Of a stretch of DNA of 64,000 nucleotides, positions 18,201-25,677 are shown one piece after another. Source of the stretch: RZYY01 sp036794825 (lineage in GTDB: Bacteria; Bacteroidota; Bacteroidia; Bacteroidales; 4484-276). The number at the start of each line of letters is the position of its first letter. Within the stretch, counting starts at the first letter, position 1. Both the position numbers and the translations under genes were made by a program. The stretch spans positions 62,001 to 126,000 of the forward strand of contig DAIRGA010000004.1 in the NCBI GenBank assembly GCA_036794825.1, read 5' to 3'. Below the pieces are notes generated by a model. It saw nothing but the letters and a program-made list of their open reading frames with translations. It ran no database searches and was not told the DNA's origin.

Positions 18201-18418
18201 GCTTGTTGCCTGGCAGTGAGTACATCAAACGGGTTGATATCGCCCGTGATCTGATTGTTTCTCATTTGTTGCAGGTACTCGCTTGCCCCGGCAAAATCAA
18301 CATTGTCGCTTTTCGAAGCGCCTGGCTGATCCTTGTCGGTGTAACCAAATGCAACAATGAGCCCTGTCGTCGCAAACACTAACACTAATAAGCTCAATTG
18401 TAAAAGTTTACGTTTCAT
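15233..18418 (-). CDS. Large T9SS cargo with BNR/VPS10-type propeller repeats
   Basis: 1061 residues with a signal peptide. Asp-box-like repeats recur (GGLWKTTNLGATWNKI, TGLWYSDNGDNWSKV, YLSEDKGETWRVIF), as in sialidase/VPS10-type beta-propellers. Most of these in Bacteroidota are not sialidases, and no sialidase arginine triad could be assigned. The C-terminus is a type A sorting tail (TASIHPNPVHGESVITF, GLPKGAYLVKIAAGNEIL). It is likely exported through the outer membrane by the T9SS. A candidate -7 element on the minus strand (18549-18556) would give a leader of ~125 nt. Function beyond a surface propeller cannot be stated. Confidence 0.87.
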   Translation of the reverse strand: MKRKLLQLSLLVLVFATTGLIVAFGYTDKDQPGASKSDNVDFAGASEYLQQMRNNQITGDINPFDVLTARQQAEGMQFKSGNALGLNWVDLGPDNAPGRVRALIFDKKDASAKTLISAGVTGGLWKTTNLGATWNKINTANQNLYVTCMVQAEDGTIYAGTGEYFCTTAETYTGGLVGTGIYKSTNADVFTLIGQTKPVPTALSDTVDWAYINKLAINKSTGRVFAATNTGLWYSDNGDNWSKVTQYYHDTLTYNVTLAIDSTVKCDSFIVEGGNIIMNNPQLNKAVVDTTNYVKVKQSPNRTLMQFAKINCTDVEIGADGTVVATFGDMVFTASGSDLIFTNRSGTPSNPNLISRENRSYTTKLIAVDTLNNTANRTVTFNQLTNYVPDPALGRPSPLSNNPGRSNVAFAPNDATGNLIYAVSTQAGFLYNAYLSEDKGETWRVIFPGGSTTLRPFAGTACYNNTLEVFPDDNYKVLIGGLTMWMGTQIGTTGFFDWGLGPVTAFLPAGHHVYAFQPGTNNKLAVATNRGVYFGTVGTQNNEFTSISRNLATTQSYTVGSGGLKRKVLTGTQGDGTWFISGEGNTTRAGAKIEVSNGGSCAISVINPNAFIYSTSTGVIERSDDEGQNTSFNFAAPTSQLFITPIALWEDFESQNSRDSITFKAKQNYTAGDVIVCRSGNAGFGLDAGYPFTHVLLNDLAEGDSVRIKDIIQSKLFVATHNTVYLTKDAVKFNKDTEWWQIATIVAANGQPSAIAYSKDANYLFIGTKTGTIYRISNIALAYNYDRADIRSPYCIISTDIIQIPAFQGRFITSIAVDPLNSNNVLVTLGNYGNQAYIYRSTNALASPWSGVTFTDVTGDLPKSPVYSSIIEMNDSNKAIIGTEYGVYTTDGLGNADVSWTSENQGVGMIPVFQLKQQTIYKDEFVIPSEDPTQPPLVYPRVDNWGTIYMATYGRGTFRDDRFFVGVEELVAPVKKSISTASIHPNPVHGESVITFRLTQKSEVNVFVYNMNGNLFREYNAGSRLSGENSFTLDCTGLPKGAYLVKIAAGNEILSAKMIVR

Positions 18419-18946
18419 GTTTCGAAAATTTGATTAGTATAATTTTTTATTGTTGAATTCGATTTTGCTTGTAAAACAAGGCACTAAAATACTGTTTTTC
18501 GACAAACCCGCTGATTTTTGTTCAGTCGCCATCTCTATTAATGGTTAGCAAAAGTACCTTTCCTTTTCGGGGAAGGCTTTAAAAACAAGTTTTAGGTTTA
18601 TCAAAATCAGTTTACGGCCTTGCCTTTCTCCATCAAAACCAATAAATTAAATAAAATTTCGTCCTTAAATTTGAATGAACAAAATTGAAAAAAAAACTCA
18701 TACCGGAATCAATTTCCACTCAATATAAATTGATTTTAAATAGCAGGTAAGGATAGGACAATGAATTTCTGATCGAATCGGCACCATTGCCCGGCATATC
18801 TGGTTTAAAAATCATGACGGTTAAAAAGTCAGATTCAGAATTGAATTTTTCAGCTTTGCACAATTTTTGGTACTTCCTGGCCTTTAAGTAGTAATTTTGC
18901 ATCTGAATCTTAATCCAAATCACATTAACCCATATCATTAAGAAGT
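18419..18946. other. 528-bp AT-rich intergenic region with divergent promoters
   Basis: No convincing gene. A minus-strand TACTTTTG (CAAAAGTA at 18549-18556) may serve the 1061-residue T9SS gene, though no matching -33 is seen. On the plus strand TTTG (18866-18869), 22 nt, TAATTTTG (18892-18899) may serve the peptidase-like gene at 18947. The rest, about 18600-18860, shows nothing I can name. Confidence 0.5.
18866..18899 (+). promoter_or_regulatory. Probable promoter of the C1-like protein gene
   Basis: TTTG at 18866-18869 and TAATTTTG at 18892-18899, spaced 22 nt, one more than usual. The start point would be near 18906, leaving a ~40-nt leader. Confidence 0.55.
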
Positions 18947-20086
18947 ATGACGAAATTTTCAAAATTAACCTTGCTGATCGTTGCATTGGCAGGTATTGCC
19001 CTGGTTACCAACGGCCAGGAGAAATACTATGATCTGAAGCCGGTAAAACAGATCAAAACCACGCCTACAAAGGATCTTCAGAGGGTTGGATCATGCTGGG
19101 CCAACGCCGGAACCGCTTTACTTGAGGCCGAATGGATCAAAAACGGAAAGCCGGAAATTGACCTGGCCGAAATGACCTTCATCACCGATGCTTACCGGTT
19201 GAAAGCCGATGCTCATCTTACATCTAAAGGAGAAACCCGGGTTGACGAAAAGGGCATTCCGCAGGATGTTTTTACCCTGATGACAAATTACGGGATGGCG
19301 CCCGAAGATATGTACATGAAGTCTGATTATCAACCCGAAAACGCCTCATCCGGAGAGATGGATGCCATTATCCGCGCTACCCTGCACATGGTGATGACCA
19401 AGGAGGGTGGCAATTTCACCGAAAACTGGAAAAACACCTTTGATGCTTCTTTATCGCGTTACCTGGGCGAAACCCGCATCAGTTTTCCTTACAACGGTAA
19501 GGATTACACTCCGAAATCATTTGCTGAGGCCTCTGGTTTGAATGCTGCTGATTATGTTACGCTTACCTCCGACGGCAAGAGCAGCATGGACTCGAAAATT
19601 GTGCTAACAGCTAAAAACAACTGGAGTAAAACCCAGGCCTATAATGTGAGCGCTGACAATCTGCTAAACTCGGTGAAATCAGCCGTAAATGGCGGATTTA
19701 CAGTTATTTGGTATGGCACTGTACCTGCTGAAATGATTTTTGCTGAAGAACAGGTTGCGCTGGTTCCCGCAGGAAAAATTACCGACCTGACGAAAGTGAA
19801 AGATGGTGAAGAGAATAATTTCATACCACTGCCCGAGAAAGAGGTCTCTGTTTCCGATCGTCAGGCTTCATTTGATGCAGCAGCCAAAGCTGAACAGAGT
19901 TACTTGCTGGTTTACGGGATCAGTAAGGACAAAAACGGAGCCGAATACCTGATGGCTAAAAAAGTCTGCGAAGCGGGAGACAAAATTTTGAATCTTTCCC
20001 CTTCGTTCGTAAAACTAAACACTGTTTTTGCGGTACTCAATAAAAAAGGGTTACCCGCTAATTTGAAATCAAAATTTGGTCTGTAA
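18947..20086 (+). CDS. Bleomycin-hydrolase-like (C1B) protein, probably catalytically dead
   Basis: 379 residues with a signal peptide. Overall it follows the Bacteroidota C1B cysteine aminopeptidase pattern: Cys motif LQRVGSCWANAGTALLEAEW, EKGIPQDVFTLMTNYGMAPEDMY, NGKDYTPKSFAEASGL and the end VLNKKGLPANLKSKFGL. The Cys is kept, but the usual catalytic His segment (of type DHGMxIVG) reads EQSYLLVYG and the usual KNSWG Asn segment reads KKVCE, so both His and Asn seem lost. That points to a pseudo-peptidase with a binding role; an alternative is that another His takes over. It has its own promoter and a strong terminator. Confidence 0.78.
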   Translation: MTKFSKLTLLIVALAGIALVTNGQEKYYDLKPVKQIKTTPTKDLQRVGSCWANAGTALLEAEWIKNGKPEIDLAEMTFITDAYRLKADAHLTSKGETRVDEKGIPQDVFTLMTNYGMAPEDMYMKSDYQPENASSGEMDAIIRATLHMVMTKEGGNFTENWKNTFDASLSRYLGETRISFPYNGKDYTPKSFAEASGLNAADYVTLTSDGKSSMDSKIVLTAKNNWSKTQAYNVSADNLLNSVKSAVNGGFTVIWYGTVPAEMIFAEEQVALVPAGKITDLTKVKDGEENNFIPLPEKEVSVSDRQASFDAAAKAEQSYLLVYGISKDKNGAEYLMAKKVCEAGDKILNLSPSFVKLNTVFAVLNKKGLPANLKSKFGL

Positions 20087-20116
20087 TTGCAAGGTAACCT
20101 GCGATAATACAAAATA

Positions 20117-20143
20117 AAATGCCCCGAAAAGGGGCATTTTTTA
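20117..20143. terminator. Bidirectional terminator
   Basis: AAAATGCCCC and GGGGCATTTT form a 10-bp stem around GAAAA between the convergent C1-like gene and batE. Flanking A and T runs allow action in both directions; its end overlaps the batE stop codon. Confidence 0.85.
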
Positions 20144-20893
20144 TATCTTCCTGAAATCCTTTTCCAGTATCCAGCCTTTACTTCCATCAGGAATTTTAAT
20201 CTCGTACCATTCCCCCAACTGATTGGTGATCTGAACTTTAATCCCTTCGTGAATTATAAAAATATCTGTGCTGTTTTCCCTGGGAGAGCTTTTCACGGTA
20301 ACAGTTGGTGTGAAAATTATCGCTTCGGTGCGGTTGTGAATTGATTGGTAATGTTGGTTGGCCAGGGTAAGTGAAAGGATAAAAAAGGCAAGAAACACCA
20401 TACCTGACCAGAAACCGGTTTTTTTCAGCCAGACGATCCTGGCAAGCAGAAAAATCAGCGCCATCACCAAAAATGAAATGAATGCGATAATGCTGATCCT
20501 CCCCCATTGCTCCATTGATCTCGATTTGACCAATATGTCCCACCACTGAAAAAGGAAAAACTGCGGTAAGGGTTCAATTTTATCAATGATTCTGCTGTTG
20601 GCAATCTGCAGATTGTGAAGGACATCATCGTCGTGGGGGTTAATTTTTCTGGCCTTTTCATAATTAAAAATGGCCATCGGCAGGTTGTTCAGTTTGAAGT
20701 ATGCATTGCCCAGGTTGAAATAAAGATCGGCAGATTCGAGGCCATTACTGACGATGGTTTCATAGGTTTCGACAGCAGCCGCATATTCACTTCCATCATA
20801 GTACTTATTAGCCTGCTCCATCAGCAGGAGATTGTCGTTGGCGATGAGATAAGTAGCCGCAAACAGGAAAATCAGTATCAGACTCTTCTTCAT
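20141..20893 (-). CDS. batE: BatE: TPR and SH3-like membrane protein
   Basis: 250 residues. A signal segment (KSLILIFLFAATYLIAND) precedes TPR helices (~20-110, including ADLYFNLGNAYFKLNNLPMA and YEKARKINPHDDDVLHNL). Two membrane spans follow (~133-182), then a bacterial SH3-like domain (VTVKSSPRENSTDIFIIHEG, GEWYEIKIPDGSKGWI). This arrangement is typical of BatE in the aerotolerance operon. It is last in the operon and 10 nt after batD. It may help scaffold BatA/BatB complexes at the inner membrane; its exact role is not known. Confidence 0.88.
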   Translation of the reverse strand: MKKSLILIFLFAATYLIANDNLLLMEQANKYYDGSEYAAAVETYETIVSNGLESADLYFNLGNAYFKLNNLPMAIFNYEKARKINPHDDDVLHNLQIANSRIIDKIEPLPQFFLFQWWDILVKSRSMEQWGRISIIAFISFLVMALIFLLARIVWLKKTGFWSGMVFLAFFILSLTLANQHYQSIHNRTEAIIFTPTVTVKSSPRENSTDIFIIHEGIKVQITNQLGEWYEIKIPDGSKGWILEKDFRKI

Positions 20894-20903
20894 GGTTCAG
20901 CTG

Positions 20904-22784
20904 CTATTTTAGTTCCTTTTCAAATTTGGTGATAATTTCAAGCGCTCCGTTATAAATCCGCTCCATATTTTCCTCCTTGGCTCCGGGGGCAAAACGGGCA
21001 AATTCGGTCTGGTTGAGGGTTTCGATAAACTGGCTGATGGTTTCCTCCTGCAAGCCCTTTGCAGAGAGGCGTACTCTTACGTTGTCCATCGAAAGTTCAG
21101 ATACCGGGATACTTAGTTTATCGCTTAGATAGCCCCATGAAGCACGCGAAATTTCGATGTAAAATTCGTTTTCTTTCCCCTGGTTTTTAAAATTAGATGC
21201 CAGTTTCAGGCGTTTTCGGGCAATTTTTGTCGCTTTCAGGTTCTTCATCAGTTCCACGTTCCGGCGTTTTTTCATCTCTTTTCGCCAGATGATTAGTACG
21301 GCAACAAAGAGTAAAAATGGAACTATTAGCGCAAGGTAATAACCATTGGATCTGAAAAAATACAAACCTATCGGGCGGAGCTGGTAGGGCGGAAGTTTGA
21401 TGTGCCGGATATCAGACCCGATGATCTGGATTCCTTCCTGACGAACGGTTCCGCTGTAGGTAACCACAGATGATGTGCCATCACCGCGCCCCACAGTAAT
21501 GTTATACTCAAGAGTTTTTTGAACGGAATAATCTCCAGTTGTTGGGTCAAATGATGAAAACTCTATCGGATGGATTTTGAAATTACCAGGATTGCGGGGT
21601 ATTACAAGGTATTCAAAAACCCGGTTTCCTGAAACTCCGGAGGTTGTAACTTTGATATCCGATTTGGTTTCCGGGTCAAAAACTTCGAAGTCGCGGGGAA
21701 ATTCAATCCTCGGAAGGTCAAAAAGTTCAATGTTCCCGCTGCCTGTAACAGTTAGTTTGATGGAAATGGGCTCGTTGGCTTTTACTTCAGTTTTATCAAT
21801 CTGAGATTGCAGGGTGAATTTGCCCACAGCGCCGCTGAAATTTTCCGGTCTGTCCTTCGTTGGATGCGGTTTTACATTAATAGTCAGGCTGTTGGATGAC
21901 AATTTTTTACTTATGTCGCTGTAACGACTGCTGAAGAAGGGATCGTTGAAAAAGCTATCGAAGAAGGGGTCGGAGGTTTTTCGTTTTGATTCTGTCCGTA
22001 ACCTGACCGTAATTTCGCTCTCCTGGGGCTGAATTTCAATCGCGCCGGCGCGTTGCGGGAAAATTGCAAACCTCCGCACTTCGGCAACATTATATTGCTT
22101 TCCTCTGAAGTTTTCGGTTGTTGTCGGAATTTCACGCTGATTAGGGAAAAGATTTTTTACCCAAAAACCCGGGAACGAAGAAATCTTTTGAAAGCCATCA
22201 TGCCCGGCTATCTGGTTATTAAAATAGAGTTTATAAGAGATAATCACCTGTTCACCGATGTAAGGGGACGAATTGTTGACCTCAGCCCGCAGAAAAACGT
22301 CCACCTCCTCACCGGAGGTTTTCTGCTGACTGCCTTGCTGGGATGATGATCCCTGTCCTCCTGGCGCCGCTTGTCCTCCGGCTTGTACCTGTACCGTTAC
22401 CGGGTTTGAAGTGTACTGTTTTCCGTTAAAACTAATTGTGGCAGGGGGAATCGTAAAACTGCCCTCCCGCCTGGCAGACAAAATGTAGGAGAACGTGTAG
22501 CTGACTTCCCTTGATACCTGCCCATTGATTATTTGAACACTCGAACTTGTTGAGGTTGAAGGGCCATTGAGCACATCGAAATCCGCTATGTTCGGCCCCC
22601 TGAAACCCTGTCCTTCGGCTGTGAAACGGTATTGCAGCTGAAAGCGTTCGCCAACAACTACCACTGATTTGGCAGAGGCAGTAAACTGCGGCTCCTGCGC
22701 CGCTGACGTTACCGGCATTATAGCCAGCCAGGCGATAATCGCCGTGGGAATTAAGAAACCAATTTTGAAGAAAAATCTTTTCAT
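20904..22784 (-). CDS. batD: BatD: large periplasmic beta-domain membrane protein
   Basis: 626 residues. A signal peptide and several beta-rich Ig-like domains (for example FTASAKSVVVVGERFQLQYR and LQSQIDKTEVKANEPISIKL) are followed by one membrane span near residue 490 (YYLALIVPFLLFVAVLIIW) and a charged cytoplasmic tail. A Gly/Ser/Gln linker lies near residues 130-160. This is the BatD ('oxygen tolerance') layout. It is flanked by batC and batE with short gaps, so it is co-transcribed. Bat proteins were linked to oxygen tolerance in Bacteroides fragilis; the mechanism is not established. Confidence 0.9.
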   Translation of the reverse strand: MKRFFFKIGFLIPTAIIAWLAIMPVTSAAQEPQFTASAKSVVVVGERFQLQYRFTAEGQGFRGPNIADFDVLNGPSTSTSSSVQIINGQVSREVSYTFSYILSARREGSFTIPPATISFNGKQYTSNPVTVQVQAGGQAAPGGQGSSSQQGSQQKTSGEEVDVFLRAEVNNSSPYIGEQVIISYKLYFNNQIAGHDGFQKISSFPGFWVKNLFPNQREIPTTTENFRGKQYNVAEVRRFAIFPQRAGAIEIQPQESEITVRLRTESKRKTSDPFFDSFFNDPFFSSRYSDISKKLSSNSLTINVKPHPTKDRPENFSGAVGKFTLQSQIDKTEVKANEPISIKLTVTGSGNIELFDLPRIEFPRDFEVFDPETKSDIKVTTSGVSGNRVFEYLVIPRNPGNFKIHPIEFSSFDPTTGDYSVQKTLEYNITVGRGDGTSSVVTYSGTVRQEGIQIIGSDIRHIKLPPYQLRPIGLYFFRSNGYYLALIVPFLLFVAVLIIWRKEMKKRRNVELMKNLKATKIARKRLKLASNFKNQGKENEFYIEISRASWGYLSDKLSIPVSELSMDNVRVRLSAKGLQEETISQFIETLNQTEFARFAPGAKEENMERIYNGALEIITKFEKELK

Positions 22785-22820
22785 TTATCGCTGACCAATC
22801 TGATTAGTATCCAAACAAAT

Positions 22821-23579
22821 TTACCAGTCCTTTTCGGTTTTTACTCTTTTTGCATTTTTCAATTGCTCCATCTTCAGTTTTTCAAGGGTTTTTCGCTCGC
22901 GATCCTGCAAAGCCTGCAACATTCGTTCGGCATCTTCCTTCGAGATTTGTTTGGGTTGCCCCTGTGCCTGTTCCTGCCTGCTGTCCTGCTGTTGGCCTTC
23001 CTGCTGCTGATTTTGCTGTTGCTGCTGTTGATCCTGGTTCTGCTGCTGTTGCTGATCCTGGTTCTGCTGTTGATCCTGATTTTGATCGTTGTTCTGATCC
23101 TGGTTCTGATTTTGCTGGTTCTGTTGCTGTTTAAGCATTTGCTGAGCGTAAAGCAGGTTGTACTTTGTATCGGTGTCGGAAGGATTTAAACGAAGAGCGT
23201 TTTTGTAGGCATCAACGGCAGGCCCGTACTGCTGCATGTTCATCAGCGAATTGCCCAGGTTGTGAAAACTTTTAGAACGTTTTTCTGCCGGCAGATTGAG
23301 GCGAGAAAGGCTTTCGAAAATGGTTGCGGCTTCTTCGTAATTTTTCTGCTCATGAATGGAGCTGCCAAGATTGAACTTGCCAACTGCTGATGAATTGTTT
23401 TTCTCCAGCGCCTTTTTGTAATCAATCTCCGCCTCGTTAAATTCTCCACGTTCAAAAGCGCTGTTACCACGGCGAATGAACCGGTTCTCGGCTTGTGCCA
23501 TTAAACCAAGATCAATCAGGTTCATGACCAGAAGGAAAAACAATGTCTGGTAAAATAATTTCCTGTTTTTCAATATCAT
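22821..23579 (-). CDS. batC: BatC: TPR protein with Gln/Asn-rich tail
   Basis: 252 residues: a signal/membrane segment (~10-28), TPR helices (~30-145; AVGKFNLGSSIHEQKNYEEA, SFHNLGNSLMNMQQYGPAVD), a long Gln/Asn/Asp tract (~146-208), then a charged helix (EDAERMLQALQDRERKTLEK). TPR modules usually hold protein partners, here probably BatA/BatB. The Q-rich tract is encoded by CAG/CAA-type repeats and is likely to vary in length between strains. It sits 14 nt after batB. Confidence 0.88.
   Translation of the reverse strand: MILKNRKLFYQTLFFLLVMNLIDLGLMAQAENRFIRRGNSAFERGEFNEAEIDYKKALEKNNSSAVGKFNLGSSIHEQKNYEEAATIFESLSRLNLPAEKRSKSFHNLGNSLMNMQQYGPAVDAYKNALRLNPSDTDTKYNLLYAQQMLKQQQNQQNQNQDQNNDQNQDQQQNQDQQQQQNQDQQQQQQNQQQEGQQQDSRQEQAQGQPKQISKEDAERMLQALQDRERKTLEKLKMEQLKNAKRVKTEKDW
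22956..23144 (-). repeat. CAG/CAA low-complexity tract in batC
   Basis: This stretch encodes ~60 residues that are mostly Gln with Asn and Asp (repeats of the type QNQDQQQ). It reads as CTG/TTG runs on the plus strand and makes long false ORFs there. Internal repeats make it prone to slippage. Confidence 0.85.
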
Positions 23580-23593
23580 AGTGATTAGAACCC

Positions 23594-24646
23594 TTAGATT
23601 GTAAGTTTATTTTCTCCAAAAATATTCACCTTCCTGAATCTCCGGCTTCGGCGTTCAAAGATTAGAAACTCGATCAGCAGCAATAAAAGCGCCGGCGCCA
23701 GGAAATACTGAAATCGGTCTTCGTAATCTGTAAACATGCGGGATTCGAATTCGGTTTTTTCGAGTTGCGAAATTTCATCAAAAATGATTCGCAGGCCAAC
23801 CTGCGTATTGTTGGCTCTCACATAATTGCCATTGCCGGCTTCCGCAATACTTTTCAGCATGTTTTCGTCAAGTCTCGAAATTACCGTGTTGTTGTTCCGA
23901 TCGCGTTTGAAACCCTGCTGCATTCCGGTGCGGTCTATAATCGGTATCGGGGCGCCATCAGGCAATCCCATACCGATGGTATAGATGCGAATATTTTTCT
24001 CTACTGCATTTTTGGCGGCTTGCATCACATCTCCTTCATGGTCTTCACCGTCGGAGATAACTATTATGGCTTTTTCGGTTTCGCTCTCATCAAAAAGGTC
24101 CACTGCCAGGTTGATGGCTTCGGCTATTGCAGTACCCTGGACAGGAACGATCTCGGTACTGATATTTGACACAAACATTCTGACGGCTGAATAATCGGTA
24201 GTAATGGGGAGCTGTGTGTAAGCTTTTCCGGCAAAAACCACAATACCTATCCGATCGTTCCCCAGCTCATCAACCATGCGGGAAATTGCCTGGCGGGCAC
24301 GTTGAAGCCTGTTTGGCTTGATGTCCTGCGCAAGCATACTCTCCGAAACATCTATGGCGATGACCAGGTCAATCCCTTTACGCTCTATCTTTTCGAGTTT
24401 GGAGCCAATTTGCGGATTTGCCAAACCAATAATAATCAGCACGTAAGCAACCATCAACAGGATAAATTTGAAAATCAGCCTGTTCGATGAAATATCAGGT
24501 ATCAGTCGTTTGATGAACTGATACTCACCGAATCGCTTCAGGGCGTTCTTTTTCCGGTACATCATCCAAGCAAAAATGATGATGAAGAGCGGTATGAGCA
24601 ACAGCGCCCAAAAAAAATCCGGATTGCCAAATCTGAAAATCTGCAT
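23594..24646 (-). CDS. batB: BatB: membrane-anchored von Willebrand A protein
   Basis: 350 residues. Two N-terminal membrane spans (~12-28 and ~57-77), a VWA domain (~88-285) and a last span near 310-330 (YFLAPALLLLLIEFLIF). The MIDAS metal site starts DLVIAIDVSESMLAQD, with later IVPVQGTAI and VISDGEDHEGD; the second MIDAS Ser is retained in DVSES, where Glu replaces the Gly of DxSxS consensus neighbours without removing the key residues. Works with BatA as a paired VWA module, probably assembled by the MoxR ATPase. Confidence 0.92.
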   Translation of the reverse strand: MQIFRFGNPDFFWALLLIPLFIIIFAWMMYRKKNALKRFGEYQFIKRLIPDISSNRLIFKFILLMVAYVLIIIGLANPQIGSKLEKIERKGIDLVIAIDVSESMLAQDIKPNRLQRARQAISRMVDELGNDRIGIVVFAGKAYTQLPITTDYSAVRMFVSNISTEIVPVQGTAIAEAINLAVDLFDESETEKAIIVISDGEDHEGDVMQAAKNAVEKNIRIYTIGMGLPDGAPIPIIDRTGMQQGFKRDRNNNTVISRLDENMLKSIAEAGNGNYVRANNTQVGLRIIFDEISQLEKTEFESRMFTDYEDRFQYFLAPALLLLLIEFLIFERRSRRFRKVNIFGENKLTI

Positions 24647-24666
24647 ATCAGCGATTAAGGTTTAAA

Positions 24667-25671
24667 TTAAGGTGTCGTTCGGAAAAATGTATATTTCATA
24701 ATCATCTCCAACACGAAAATTGCCAGCGCCATCAGCGCAAACCGGAGGAATTCCTCGTGTTTTTTATAAAATTCGGTAACGTCTATTTTTGATTTCTCCA
24801 GCTTATCAATTTCCTCGTAGATCTCTTTTAGTTTGGAGTTGCTTGTAGCCCGGAAATACTTACCGTCGGTGTCGGCTGAAATATTTCGCAGCAGGTCTTC
24901 ATCAATCTCAACGGGCACGTTCTGGTACCTGATTCCAAATGGGGTTTGCACCGGGTAAGGGGCAGTTCCCATGCTCCCAATACCAACGCTGTAAACCCTT
25001 ATTTTCTTGAGCTTTGCAATTTCGGCGGCAGAAAGCGGATCAACCACGCCCATATTGTTAACACCATCGGTTAGCAGGATTATCACTTTGCTAACGGCCG
25101 AACTTTCAACAAGCCTTGCCACAGCGGTTGCGAGGCCGTCACCAATGGCAGTCCCATCCTCGATCATACCGGTTTTGATTTTTTTGAACATCTCACTCAG
25201 AACACGGTGATCTGTGGTAAGCGGAACCTTTGTGAAGGCTTCCCCTGCAAAAACCACCAATCCGATCCGGTCGCCCGGACGGCCGCTGATAAACTCGATG
25301 GCCAGTTCCTTGGCGGCTTCGATACGGTTTGGGGTGAAATCTTCGGCAAGCATACTTCCGGAGATATCAAGCGCCAAAACAATATCAATACCCTCGATGG
25401 AGACATCCTGGCTGCTCGAGGTGGTCTGTGGCCGCGCCAACGCAACAGCAAGCAATGCAATAGCTAAAATCCGCAGCAAGAAGAGAAGGTGATAAAGGTA
25501 CTGCTTGTAGGATCTCTTTACTGCAGCAAAAGGCAGAGAAGTGGAAATTTTGATTTCCGCCTTGCTACGGTTATTTTTAAACCAATACCAGGCAATCATC
25601 ACCGGGATGACGAGCAGGATGTAGAAGTACTCCGGATTGGCAAATTGAAATTCTCTAAACATGTCAGCCAA
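24667..25671 (-). CDS. batA: BatA: membrane-anchored von Willebrand A protein
   Basis: 334 residues. Membrane spans at ~16-30 and ~58-78 flank the start of the VWA domain (~92-290), and a final span lies near 310-325. MIDAS motif: DIVLALDISGSMLAEDF, followed by MIEDGTAIGDGLATAV and VIILLTDGVNNMG. The VWA domain faces the periplasm in this family and binds partners through a metal ion. A paralogue of the next gene, batB, from which it is separated by 20 nt. The start could also be Met4 (25662). Confidence 0.92.
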   Translation of the reverse strand: MADMFREFQFANPEYFYILLVIPVMIAWYWFKNNRSKAEIKISTSLPFAAVKRSYKQYLYHLLFLLRILAIALLAVALARPQTTSSSQDVSIEGIDIVLALDISGSMLAEDFTPNRIEAAKELAIEFISGRPGDRIGLVVFAGEAFTKVPLTTDHRVLSEMFKKIKTGMIEDGTAIGDGLATAVARLVESSAVSKVIILLTDGVNNMGVVDPLSAAEIAKLKKIRVYSVGIGSMGTAPYPVQTPFGIRYQNVPVEIDEDLLRNISADTDGKYFRATSNSKLKEIYEEIDKLEKSKIDVTEFYKKHEEFLRFALMALAIFVLEMIMKYTFFRTTP

Positions 25672-25677
25672 TTTATT

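Noticed and set aside
15233..18418. Sialidase function for the propeller protein because of Asp-box repeats
   Set aside because: The arginine triad and catalytic Tyr/Glu/Asp of sialidases could not be placed; Asp-boxes alone are common in non-enzymatic secreted propellers.
18720..18986. Minus-strand ORF of 88 codons in the large intergenic region
   Set aside because: It overlaps the start and promoter of the C1-like gene, has low-complexity AT-rich composition and no recognisable motif.
22956..23144. Repeat tract considered as a CRISPR-like array
   Set aside because: Repeats are in-frame Gln codons without constant repeat/spacer structure, and no cas genes are present.
22850..23189. Plus-strand ORFs of ~94-108 codons full of Leu/Val/Ala
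   Set aside because: They are the complement of the CAG/CAA-rich batC tract; the composition follows from the repeat and not from a protein.
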